The position numbers and the translations under genes were made by a program. Below, piece after piece: positions 29,958-37,637 of a stretch of 64,000 nt of DNA (its first letter is position 1; every line of letters starts with the position of its first letter). The notes under the pieces are model-generated. The model searched no databases and was not told the origin of the DNA. It worked only from the letters and a program-made list of their open reading frames with translations. This DNA comes from Arthrobacter sp. N199823. Its GTDB lineage: Bacteria; Actinomycetota; Actinomycetes; Actinomycetales; Micrococcaceae. The stretch is from the NCBI RefSeq assembly GCF_002929705.1, contig NZ_PJIN01000003.1, forward strand, positions 578,656 to 642,655, given 5' to 3'.

Positions 29958-29982
29958 AGATGAATGTAATATACATTTATCT
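29958..29982. promoter_or_regulatory. Palindromic operator candidate before the MFS exporter
   Basis: AGATGAATGTA and TACATTTATCT face each other around the centre ATA: ten of eleven arm positions pair. It lies 12-48 bases before the MFS start codons, where a TetR/MarR/PadR-type regulator would bind. Transcription factor unknown. Confidence 0.55.
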
Positions 29983-29993
29983 AGCTATTGGTG

Positions 29994-31634
29994 ATGGTGG
30001 AAACTATGCAGACGAGCTCGAAGAGGAGATGGATTGGGCTGGTTTTTATCAGCCTTGCCGTCTCCTTAATCATTGTTGATTCAACCATTGTCAACGTCGC
30101 CATCCCTGCCATCGTGGATGATTTGGGGGTCACTTCAACCCAGGTCCAGTGGATTCAAGAGTCCTACACGCTGGTGTTCGCAGCGCTGCTATTGGTCTTT
30201 GGTGTTCTTGCCGACAGATTCGGTCGGCGCAGACTTTTGCTGCTCGGTGTCATCATCTTTGCTTCAGCCTCAGTCCTAGCTGCGTTGAGCCAAAGCGGTG
30301 ATTTGCTGATTGGTTCGCGTATTCTCCAGGGCATTGGCGGCGCCATGGTCTTGCCCACTACTCTCTCCATCATCAATTCCACGTTCCGAGGCAAGGAAAG
30401 GGCGCTGGCCTTTGCCATATGGGGTTCCACCATTGGTGGCATGTCAGCCGTTGGTCCTTTGCTGGGCGGATGGCTGACCACGTACTTCTCGTGGCGCTGG
30501 GCATTTGGCATCAATATCCCGCTGGGCATCATCATTGTCATCGGAGTACTCCTGTCCGTGGATGAGTCCTCCGATAGCAGTTCCAAGAAAGCCGTTGATT
30601 TTGCTGGCGCGGCGCTCTCCATAGTGACCTGCGCGGCGCTTGTTTTTGGGCTGATCGAAGGCCGAAATTACGGCTGGTTGCTAGTCAATAACCCCTTCAG
30701 CGTGGGCGGCTGGACGTGGCCCTTTGAGGTTTCGCCGGTTCCGTTAGCCTTTGTCATCAGTGTGCTGGCTGGTGTCATTTTCGTGAAGAACGGACGTGCG
30801 CGTGCGCGCCGGGGAGCCGCTACGCTGCTGGACTTCAGCCTCTTTTCCATCCCCTCCTTCCGTAACGGCAATATCGCGGCCATGATCGTGAGTATGGGCG
30901 AGTTCGGGATCATCTTGTCCCTCCCGATCTGGCTCCAGAACGTCTTGGGTTATTCGGCACTGCAGACAGGACTTTTGTTGCTTCCGCTGGCTGCCGGATC
31001 CTTCGCGGCCAGCGGCTTTGCCGGTGCCTTCGGCAACAAGATCAAACCGGTGACGATTGTCCGGGTAGGCATCGGGCTGGAAATCATTGGTGTGGCTTTA
31101 TTGGGTGTGATGATCAGTTCCAACACACCGTGGGGAGCCTTTGTGCCCTTCCTGTTTATTTACGGTTTGGGCGTCGGGCTCGCTACGGCACAGCTCACAG
31201 GAGTGGTCCTGAAAGATATTTCTCCGTTGAAGAGTGGACAGGCCTCTGGGACTCAAAGCACGGCCCGGCAAGTCGGTTCCGCCTTGGGTATCGCTATTTT
31301 GGGAACAGTTTTGTTCAGCACGGCCACGGTGCAGCTAGATAATTCCTTGAAGGATCAAAACCTGCCCCAGGCGGTGCGAGACAAGACTGTGACCGCAGTG
31401 GTGGAAAGTTCAGGAGCCTATATCAGCGTCCTGCAAAAGGATCCGGCCAATCAGGCTGTTGCGGAGGCTGCTCGTGAAGCGTTCTCCAACGGAACTAAAT
31501 ACTCCGCGTACTTCGCCGCCGGATTCCTGACCTTGGGCCTGATCGCCACTGCGTCCTTGGGTGGGGGAGGGCCCAGAAGAGACCCTGCCCGGGGAATGGA
31601 CGACGACGTCGAAGAACCCGCTACGCCTGCCTGA
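29994..31634 (+). CDS. DHA2-family (EmrB/QacA type) MFS exporter
   Basis: A membrane exporter of about 546 residues with 14 predicted helices. The N-terminus has LIIVDSTIVNVAIPAI (motif D1) and the loop GVLADRFGRRRLLL (motif A); later ILQGIGGAMVLPTTLSII is motif C of proton-drug antiporters. Related proteins remove drugs, dyes or other toxic molecules. Start codons cluster here (GTG 29991, ATG 29994, GTG 29997, ATG 30006) and no strong ribosome site chooses among them. A palindrome lies just upstream. With PadR and the UbiB kinase it forms a possible resistance unit. Confidence 0.9.
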   Translation: MVETMQTSSKRRWIGLVFISLAVSLIIVDSTIVNVAIPAIVDDLGVTSTQVQWIQESYTLVFAALLLVFGVLADRFGRRRLLLLGVIIFASASVLAALSQSGDLLIGSRILQGIGGAMVLPTTLSIINSTFRGKERALAFAIWGSTIGGMSAVGPLLGGWLTTYFSWRWAFGINIPLGIIIVIGVLLSVDESSDSSSKKAVDFAGAALSIVTCAALVFGLIEGRNYGWLLVNNPFSVGGWTWPFEVSPVPLAFVISVLAGVIFVKNGRARARRGAATLLDFSLFSIPSFRNGNIAAMIVSMGEFGIILSLPIWLQNVLGYSALQTGLLLLPLAAGSFAASGFAGAFGNKIKPVTIVRVGIGLEIIGVALLGVMISSNTPWGAFVPFLFIYGLGVGLATAQLTGVVLKDISPLKSGQASGTQSTARQVGSALGIAILGTVLFSTATVQLDNSLKDQNLPQAVRDKTVTAVVESSGAYISVLQKDPANQAVAEAAREAFSNGTKYSAYFAAGFLTLGLIATASLGGGGPRRDPARGMDDDVEEPATPA

Positions 31635-31739
31635 TCGGCGCATGGTGTCATCACGTAGATAGGCCACTGTCACTTGGTCGAGGTGGGCAGGCCTAGGAGC
31701 AGTCAGAAGTATGTCTCGTCGTCTTGGGGGACGTAGGAA

Positions 31740-31771
31740 AGAAGGCTGATGCTGTTAAGCATCAGCCTTCT
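31740..31771. terminator. Bidirectional hairpin between convergent genes
   Basis: AGAAGGCTGATGC and GCATCAGCCTTCT form a perfect 13-bp stem with a six-base loop between the MFS gene and the FHA gene, which converge here. Confidence 0.8.
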
Positions 31772-31838
31772 CAATGGCTTCTTGTAATCTAAGTGTCTCG
31801 GTATTCGACGAGCATGATTGAGCCTCGGGGGGCGATTG

Positions 31839-32726
31839 TTACTTTGGTCTGCGAGAATCCCCGAGGCCACCGATGGCGTCGTACTCAATCTGTCCAGTCC
31901 GGGGATCGAACTGCGGCCGTTGCAGGTGTGCAAACTCGCCTGCTGTGCGTCCTCCGAATGGCCGGCCGTGATCTGCGTATTCCTCCCGGAAGAAGACCAG
32001 ACGCCACGGTCCCAAGATGATTCTGGCACCCGTACGCAGGATCCTTGCCTCCGAGCCCTTAGGGACATCGCCGTGCGGAACAAAAACGTACTCGTCTTGA
32101 TCTGTATGAAGAATTTTCCCGTGAATCGCGGCAAGGTCAGGCAATTTGAAGTGTGCTTCGTCCCCGCTTCCCAGCACCGTGGTTTCTAAAGTGAGGTTAT
32201 ATTCGTGTGGCGGGAGGCCGTCCCACGTTGCACTGTCCCGGACAAAGATAAGGCGTGGCCGTCCTCCTCCTCGCGCGTAATGAGTAGTTGTGGGCCTCAT
32301 TCGATACCGCCGTTGGAAAGTTGGCGATAGCGGAAGTGGGGTGGACGGTGGCATGAGGCTTGCACTGTCACGTCCAGGTCCTTGCGCCTTGACCACGGTG
32401 GCCCAGGTGCTCGCCTTGCCCAGCTTGATATGAGGTGACCTGGTGATGATTTTCTGGATAGCGGAGACTTCTACTGCCCCGATGCTGGCAATGGTTCCTT
32501 CCGGAACGGAAATTCTCACGGTAATTCCCCGCTGTGCCAAGGCTTCAGCCGCAACCCGCAAGGCTGGCAATTGTCTCCTGGAGCCAAGCCTGAACAGGGC
32601 TGCGCTGTCCGTGTGGACGTGAATTTCCCGCCCGCTTGCCTCGATTCTTCCCCTGACCACGGTGGCTTCATGGTCTCCGTCTGCAGGCAGGGTGGTGGAG
32701 AACTCAAGATCAATGTCAAAACGCAT
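31839..32726 (-). CDS. FHA-like domain protein, degenerate
   Basis: A 295-residue protein. The C-terminal third (about 175-260) looks like a forkhead-associated fold: TTVLGSGDEAHFKLPDLAAIHGKI then strands EYVFVPHGD and ARIILGPWRLVFF. Two phosphothreonine-binding marks are changed: the arginine after the first glycine is absent (LGSG, not xGRS) and the serine three before the histidine is alanine (AAIH). The N-terminal 120 residues form an unknown domain, and about 120-160 is a Pro/Ser-rich linker. It lies ten bases after a small gene in the same direction. No kinase is adjacent. Confidence 0.65.
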   Translation of the reverse strand: MRFDIDLEFSTTLPADGDHEATVVRGRIEASGREIHVHTDSAALFRLGSRRQLPALRVAAEALAQRGITVRISVPEGTIASIGAVEVSAIQKIITRSPHIKLGKASTWATVVKAQGPGRDSASLMPPSTPLPLSPTFQRRYRMRPTTTHYARGGGRPRLIFVRDSATWDGLPPHEYNLTLETTVLGSGDEAHFKLPDLAAIHGKILHTDQDEYVFVPHGDVPKGSEARILRTGARIILGPWRLVFFREEYADHGRPFGGRTAGEFAHLQRPQFDPRTGQIEYDAIGGLGDSRRPK

Positions 32727-32736
32727 GGCTCACCGC

Positions 32737-32991
32737 CTACTGCTGTAATTCAGCGGAAGAAGCGCTCTCATTGTCACTGGTGGTCACTCGCATTGTGCCA
32801 TTGAATTTCCATGTTGCCCTCGGCGCATCAGGCCCGATATCCCGTGGGACCTCAACCGTCATGTCCATGAAGCTGTAGTTGACCACTGCTCCACGGCCAG
32901 TGAGATAGGACCAGAGCTGCTGGCCCAAATCGGACCAATCGCTAACTGGCACTGATCGGAAATCCTCGGCGAGCGAATCGTTGTCAGTCAT
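32737..32991 (-). CDS. Small acidic hypothetical protein
   Basis: An 84-residue protein, acidic at both ends and with a beta-rich middle (VNYSFMDMTVEVPRDIG, ATWKFNGTMRVTTSD). ATG at 32991 with GGGAACG upstream. The FHA-like gene follows after ten bases, so the two are an operon and may function together. No family is recognised. Confidence 0.6.
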   Translation of the reverse strand: MTDNDSLAEDFRSVPVSDWSDLGQQLWSYLTGRGAVVNYSFMDMTVEVPRDIGPDAPRATWKFNGTMRVTTSDNESASSAELQQ

Positions 32992-33331
32992 GACGTTCCC
33001 TTCACATTGGTTCTAGCTGCCAGGTGTTGACTGCCAGCAGCGACTGGGCACTCAGCTCGGGTGCGGCAGCTGGTGATTGTGCGCTTGATGTAACCATAAT
33101 GATGTCCCGAGCAGATTGCTAGAGTGGCATACTTCACACGAAGGTAACAGTTAAAATTTCTTACACCTAGCCAGGTTGGAAGCTTTAGTCGCCACGGCTT
33201 GGGTGGAATTGGCGTTGCACCTTGCCGCATGGGCAACAGGGCTCAAGCCGCTCGGTACAACGGCTCAAAGTCGTGGCGTCGTAGAGAACTTCGGTGATGT
33301 GGTGCCGGCTCGTTTCGGCAGTGCCGCTGCT
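32992..33331. other. Intergenic region with no recognised gene
   Basis: Contains the upstream region of the two-gene FHA unit. Reading frames of up to about 80 codons lack ribosome sites and look unlike protein. No hairpin, operator or RNA gene was recognised. Confidence 0.5.
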
Positions 33332-33652
33332 CTATAGCCTGTGGAGCGGGCGGCGCTTTCTCCTATGAGCCCATATCAAAGCGCCTGTGCCGAGGATCAA
33401 TGCCACGGCGGCTGCCGCCTTGAGCTTCGTCAGTCAGAGCCTGGCCGAAACCACCAAACCGAGAAACCCGAGATAGCCCAGAGTCCCCGTGTTCCACTGC
33501 GGTGACGGTCGGCCGTCCATCCCGGAGATGAGGGTGTACGTTCCAGGGTTGCGAACGTGGAGGGCTGATCCTGCCCTGTTAGTTGGGCGGCCGACATGCT
33601 CAAACCACAACAGCACGCCGGCTGATGTCATGGAAAGTCCCATCTCATTCAA
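33332..33652 (-). pseudogene. Small membrane-protein ORF broken by an in-frame TGA
   Basis: Seventy-two codons, ending GTLGYLGFLGLVVSARL, are followed by a TGA at 33434-33436; the same frame then continues for 33 more codons as LTKLKAAAAVALILGTGALI with a basic tail ending in TAG at 33332. The two parts together would make a two-helix membrane protein with a positively charged C-terminus. There is no good ribosome site for any start. This may be a decayed gene or a chance frame; the continuity of hydrophobic plus basic text after the stop is what suggests decay. Confidence 0.4.
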
Positions 33653-33700
33653 GGAGGGACACTTAAGCGCCCGTGTCTGCTATCTATCGCGACCCTCATC

Positions 33701-33731
33701 ACAGTTGTTTTGATTCATTCAAAACAACTGT
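33701..33731. promoter_or_regulatory. Palindromic operator of the Fur-family gene
   Basis: ACAGTTGTTTTGA, spacer TTCAT, TCAAAACAACTGT: thirteen bases paired perfectly. It ends 12 bases before the regulator's ATG, in the position of a -10 region, so autoregulation is likely. The AT-rich dyad differs from a canonical ferric uptake box and resembles sites of PerR/FurA-like members. Confidence 0.8.
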
Positions 33732-33743
33732 TAGGGTTGAAGC

Positions 33744-34199
33744 ATGGCAGAAGATACGCAGCAAGAAGTCTTGGCGGGCAGGCTCAGGTCGGCCCAGCTG
33801 AAGGTGACGGCACCCCGGATTGCGGTCCTTGGTGTTTTGTCCGGCCATGGACATCTTGATGCGGACTCAGTATTTTCAGCAGTCACCCAGCAGCTACCCA
33901 AGACATCCCTGCAAGCTGTCTACGGTGTGCTCTCAGCGTTGGTCACTTCCGGTTTGGTTCGCAAGATTGAACCAGCAGGTTCGCCGGCGCTCTACGAAGC
34001 CCGGGTGGGGGATAACCACCACCACCTCGTCTGCTTGAACTGCAAACGCGTCGAAGACGTGGACTGCGTCATCGGCGAGAGCCCCTGCCTGACGCCGTCG
34101 AACCTTCACGGCTTCGCTGTCCAGGTCGCAGAAATCACCTTCTGGGGCGTTTGCTCCAGCTGCCAAGCGGCCACGGCTGAACTTGAGCCGACTTCATAG
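33744..34199 (+). CDS. Fur-family transcriptional regulator
   Basis: A 151-residue metal-dependent repressor. The N-terminal winged helix (about residues 1-85) has LKVTAPRIAVLGVL, HLDADSVFSAV and TSLQAVYGVLSALVTSGLVRKIEP; the C-terminal dimer domain has VGDNHHHLVCLNCKRVEDVDC (HHH and CxxC) and a second CSSC near the end. Both zinc-ribbon pairs (C-x2-C) are present. It resembles FurA of Actinobacteria, which usually sits beside a catalase gene; no catalase is here. The next gene is a repeat peptide 121 bases downstream. A perfect palindrome covers its promoter. Confidence 0.93.
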   Translation: MAEDTQQEVLAGRLRSAQLKVTAPRIAVLGVLSGHGHLDADSVFSAVTQQLPKTSLQAVYGVLSALVTSGLVRKIEPAGSPALYEARVGDNHHHLVCLNCKRVEDVDCVIGESPCLTPSNLHGFAVQVAEITFWGVCSSCQAATAELEPTS

Positions 34200-34319
34200 C
34201 TAGCCAAAACCACGGCTAAGCACCCGGCTCAGTTTTCGCTGACCTAAACCAACAACTACGACGTGGCGCGATTCGCCACGCCTCGCTCCATCGCGCCATC
34301 ATTCAACCAAGGAGACACC

Positions 34320-34592
34320 TTGAATACCACTTTCACAGCATCGAATTTCACAGCATCCAAGCACACCATTGTCCGTTTTTTCACGGAAGCAACAGCAGAT
34401 GGGGGCTCACTTTCGGCCACCCCAGCGCTCAGTGGTTCATATGTAACCACCGCGGCGCCTCGCAGCAGCCAGCCGGGCAGCTACGTCACAAGCGAAAAGG
34501 CCCAGCCCGGCCGCGCTGGGAGCTACGTGACCACCGCGGCGCCCCGCGCGAATCGCCCCGGCAGCTACGTGCACAGCGAACTGCGCCGCTGA
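34320..34592 (+). CDS. Small peptide with 14-residue tandem repeats
   Basis: Ninety codons starting from TTG 34320, with AAGGAG (34309-34314) five bases upstream, which favours translation. The first 38 residues (MNTTFTASNFTASKH, then TIVRFFTEA) look like a leader; the rest is four units beginning GSYVT or GSYVH, fourteen residues apart, with alternating TAAPR and SEKAQ-type contents. There is no signal peptide, no cysteine in the repeats, and no modification enzyme adjacent. Serine, threonine and tyrosine are regularly spaced. It could be a modified-peptide precursor or a metal/peroxide stress peptide; no function is claimed. It lies directly after the Fur-family gene. Confidence 0.6.
   Translation: MNTTFTASNFTASKHTIVRFFTEATADGGSLSATPALSGSYVTTAAPRSSQPGSYVTSEKAQPGRAGSYVTTAAPRANRPGSYVHSELRR
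34434..34592 (+). repeat. Four 42-base coding repeats
   Basis: Units begin at 34434, 34476, 34518 and 34560; the last is cut at 33 bases by the stop. Units 1 and 3 are closest to each other at both DNA and protein level (GSYVTTAAPR). Confidence 0.8.
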
Positions 34593-34745
34593 AGCCAGCC
34601 CGTGGCCGCAATTCTCCCATCCCGCCCTATCGCGACTGGGTGTCGGCGTGCAGCCCGGCTAACGTTCTGGCGCGCAGGGCCGCCTTCTACCGGGGAATCC
34701 GGACCAACACTGTCGCGGTGGACACTTAGAGCGTAGCGTTTGCCC

Positions 34746-35123
34746 ATGGACTGGAAATTGGAACTCATATTCGTGCCTGTCTCCGACGTGGACAGGGCCA
34801 AGGATTTTTACGTAAATAAGGTGGGCTTCAACGCCGACTACGATGAGCGGCCCGGAGATGGCATCCGTTTTGTGCAGCTCACGCCGCCCGGCTCGGCCTG
34901 CTCCATCGCTATCGGTGAGGGGCTGACCGACGCCGCCCCGGGCACGGCACCCATGCTGCAGATGGTGGTGGCCGATATCCAGGCAGCCCACGACCAGCTC
35001 GCGGCCAATGGTGTGGACGTCAGTGATGTGGCTGTTCTGGAATGGGGCCACTTCGTCTACTTCGCCGATCCCGACGGCAACACGTGGGCAGTGCAGTACT
35101 TGCCTAATCGCCCCAACGGCTAA
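34746..35123 (+). CDS. VOC-family (glyoxalase-like) protein
   Basis: A 125-residue protein with two beta-alpha-beta modules: LELIFVPVSDVDRAKDFYVNKVGF at the start and MLQMVVADIQAAHDQL then YFADPDGNTWAVQYL near the end, the standard glyoxalase/dioxygenase fold. Such proteins bind metal and act on small organic substrates or resist antibiotics. The ATG at 34746 is used; a TTG two codons earlier is possible. It stands alone between the peptide gene and the PTS operon. Confidence 0.85.
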   Translation: MDWKLELIFVPVSDVDRAKDFYVNKVGFNADYDERPGDGIRFVQLTPPGSACSIAIGEGLTDAAPGTAPMLQMVVADIQAAHDQLAANGVDVSDVAVLEWGHFVYFADPDGNTWAVQYLPNRPNG

Positions 35124-35286
35124 AGCGCTCCACGCACGACGCCGGGTACTCACCAGAGGTGCCCCTCGTTGCGCACGGTGTCCTGCTCACCGCCACGCAC
35201 GGTACCGTGCGATGGGTGGACCCGTTTAACGTTGTTGACCGTCACATGTGTATTCTTATCACGCCGCCACTATGGCGGTTGTCATC

Positions 35287-35311
35287 GGGATTGTAACTTT
35301 CGGCAAGACCC
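35287..35311 (+). promoter_or_regulatory. RNA antiterminator (RAT) target in the pts leader
   Basis: GGGATTGTAAC, four bases, GGCAAGACCC. This matches the ribonucleic antiterminator element recognised by BglG/LicT-type proteins (GGATTGT-xAC ... GGCAAxACC). It lies 208 bases before the EIICB start, and the operon encodes a BglG-type protein, so antitermination control is strongly implied. A downstream hairpin is possible at 35393-35426 (TGCGTG/CACGCA), but no classical T-tract terminator is obvious. Confidence 0.8.
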
Positions 35312-35518
35312 TGAGACGCCACGCCTCGTGCATCACAATGCGCTGGGCATCCGTCTGTCTTTGTCCGAGGATTCATCCATGACAACGCATTGTGCGTGGG
35401 CCGCCAATGGCGTCGCCCGGCACGCAACACTGTGCGTTCCTTCTGGAAACACCTTGTTCTCCTCGGCTCAGATATTGGCTTTGACGACGTCGTCAAGCTA
35501 CGAGTAAAGGGAATTGTC

Positions 35519-37066
35519 GTGTTCAAGCAACTTTCAAAGATCGGCAAGGCATTCATGCTGCCGATCGCCATCCTGCCTGCAGCCGGCTTGCTGCTGGGCA
35601 TTGGCGGGGCTCTCTCCAACCCCACCACAGTCGCGGCCTACCCAGTGCTGGATAACCATATCCTGCAGGGAATCTTCGGCGTCATGTCGGCTGCCGGAGC
35701 AACGGTCTTTGACAACCTAGCGATCCTGCTCGCCGTCGGCCTGTGCATTGGCCTCGCCAAGCGTGACAAGGGCACAGCAGCCCTCGCAGGTGTTGTTGGA
35801 TACCTGGTCATGGTGGCCACCATCAAGGCACTTTTGGGGATCTTTACCCCCGATTCCGCTGCAATTGACACCGGTGTGGTTGGCGCACTCGTGGTGGGTG
35901 GTGCAGCCGTTGTGCTGCACAACCGCTTCCACAACATCCAACTGCCAGCTGTTCTGGGCTTCTTTGGCGGATCCCGCTTTGTCCCCATTGTCACGGCTTT
36001 TGCGGCCATCTTTGTTGGCGCTGCTTTCTTCCTCGTATGGCCGCCTGTCCAGATCGCGCTGGTCAACGCCGGCACGGGAATCGCCGGCATGGGCGCTTTC
36101 GGAACGTTCCTGTATGGCTCGCTGCTTCGTCTCAGCGGTGCAGCCGGTCTGCACCACATCATCTACCCCATGTTCTGGTACACCCCGCTGGGCGGCACCG
36201 AAATGGTCAACGGGGTTCAGGTGATTGGTGCGCAGAAGATTTTCTTCGCTCAGCTTGCCGACCCGAACCACGTGGGACTGTTCACCGAAGGTACCCGTTT
36301 CTTCTCAGGCCGCTTCGCCACCATGATGTTCGGTCTGCCGGGCGCCTGCCTGGCCATGTGGCATGTCATCCCCAAGGGGCGCCGCGCCAAGTACATGGGC
36401 CTGTTCGCCTCGGTTGCGCTGACCTCCTTCGTCACCGGCATCACCGAACCCATCGAGTTCATGTTCCTCTTCGTGGCACCGATTCTGTACGTGATTCACG
36501 CATTCTTCGACGGGCTCTCCTTCCTCATTGCCGACCTGCTCAACATCAGCATTGGCAACACCTTCTCCGGCGGTCTGATCGACTTCCTGCTGTTCGGAGT
36601 CTTCCAGGGCAACGATCGAACCAACTGGCTGCTGGTCATCCCCGTGGGCATCGTCTGGTTCTTCCTGTACTACTTCACGTTCAAATTCGTTATCAAGAAG
36701 TTCAAGTTCGGTACCCCCGGTCACTTGGAAGATACGCTCGGGAACGACGTCGATGCCGCCGCTGCTGGCGACGCTGAGCTGGTCCCCGCAAATGTAGGAG
36801 ACGCCGAAGCTGGTACCTCGATTCAGCGGGAGGCCGCACAGGTCCTCGCCGCACTGGGCGGGGCGGAGAACCTCGAAGAGGTTGACGCCTGCATCACCCG
36901 CCTTCGTGTGTCCGTCAAGGACCCCAGTCAGGTGGACAAAGAGAAATTGAAGAAGCTTGGCGCGGCCGGTGTGTTTGAGGTCAGTGGCGGCGTTCAGGCC
37001 GTCTTCGGTGGCAAGGCAGTGCTGTACAAGAGCGCGATTAATGAAAGTCTGGGTCTTGACGACTAG
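35519..37066 (+). CDS. ptsG: PTS glucose-type EIICB component
   Basis: A 515-residue sugar permease. The EIIC part (about residues 1-400) has the family start FKQLSKIGKAFMLPIAILPAAGLLL, the sugar-site region LHHIIYPMFWYTPLGG and TSFVTGITEPIEF; the EIIB part (about 430-515) has the phosphorylated cysteine in VDACITRLRVSV. It imports and phosphorylates glucose or a close hexose using phosphate from EIIA. GTG 35519 has AAAGGGA six bases upstream; frames before it lie in the leader. First gene of the pts operon, under a RAT element. N-acetylglucosamine is a less likely substrate. Confidence 0.85.
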   Translation: MFKQLSKIGKAFMLPIAILPAAGLLLGIGGALSNPTTVAAYPVLDNHILQGIFGVMSAAGATVFDNLAILLAVGLCIGLAKRDKGTAALAGVVGYLVMVATIKALLGIFTPDSAAIDTGVVGALVVGGAAVVLHNRFHNIQLPAVLGFFGGSRFVPIVTAFAAIFVGAAFFLVWPPVQIALVNAGTGIAGMGAFGTFLYGSLLRLSGAAGLHHIIYPMFWYTPLGGTEMVNGVQVIGAQKIFFAQLADPNHVGLFTEGTRFFSGRFATMMFGLPGACLAMWHVIPKGRRAKYMGLFASVALTSFVTGITEPIEFMFLFVAPILYVIHAFFDGLSFLIADLLNISIGNTFSGGLIDFLLFGVFQGNDRTNWLLVIPVGIVWFFLYYFTFKFVIKKFKFGTPGHLEDTLGNDVDAAAAGDAELVPANVGDAEAGTSIQREAAQVLAALGGAENLEEVDACITRLRVSVKDPSQVDKEKLKKLGAAGVFEVSGGVQAVFGGKAVLYKSAINESLGLDD

Positions 37067-37106
37067 TCACTCGACCAACGCTTACCAACTCTAGGAGTCA
37101 CCCAAG

Positions 37107-37580
37107 TTGCTGAAAATGTTCAAGAAAAAGGGCGAGCAAATCTTCGCCCCGACCGCAGGAACCGTCATGGCTCTGGCCGATGTGCCCGACCCGGTTTTCG
37201 CCAGCGGAGCGGTAGGCGAGGGATTCGCCGTCGAACCTTCCGAGGGTTCCTTCACCAGCCCGGTAGATGGGGAGCTGATCCTGGTTGCCAAGACGCTCCA
37301 CGCCTTTGCTGTGCGTACGGATGGTGGGGCAGAAATCCTGGTCCACATCGGAATGGACACCGTCAAGCTCAAGGGTGCGGGTTTCACAGCGCACCGAGCC
37401 AAGGGCGAGCAGGTCAAGCGCGGCGATGTCATCATCACCTGCGATCTGGCCCAGATGACACCGCTGGTCCCCTCCATGGTCACGCCGGTTCTGCTGACCA
37501 ATGGTAAAGATTTCGCCATTGCCGAAACCGAAATCGGTGCAGCCGACGGAACGCCTATCATTACCGTTCGGAAGAAATAG
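37107..37580 (+). CDS. crr: PTS glucose-type EIIA component
   Basis: A 157-residue soluble phosphocarrier. It has the EIIA-Glc markers FAPTAGTVMALADVPDPVFASG, the active histidine in LVHIGMDTVKLKG and the ending ITVRKK. It passes phosphate from HPr to the EIIB domain of the upstream gene. TTG start with AGGAG nine bases upstream. In actinobacteria it is usually encoded beside its EIICB, as here. Confidence 0.93.
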   Translation: MLKMFKKKGEQIFAPTAGTVMALADVPDPVFASGAVGEGFAVEPSEGSFTSPVDGELILVAKTLHAFAVRTDGGAEILVHIGMDTVKLKGAGFTAHRAKGEQVKRGDVIITCDLAQMTPLVPSMVTPVLLTNGKDFAIAETEIGAADGTPIITVRKK

Positions 37581-37637
37581 CATGCTGGCCTTCACAGGTG
37601 CTGCCTGCGCCTTTGCCACTGAACAGATCGCAGCACC

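Noticed and set aside
31703-32189. Several 60-140 codon frames overlapping the end of the FHA gene
   Set aside because: They conflict with the better supported FHA frame and have no ribosome sites.
33434-33436. TGA as a selenocysteine codon in the small membrane ORF
   Set aside because: No SECIS-like stem is visible just downstream and no selenoprotein text surrounds it; a stop mutation is simpler.
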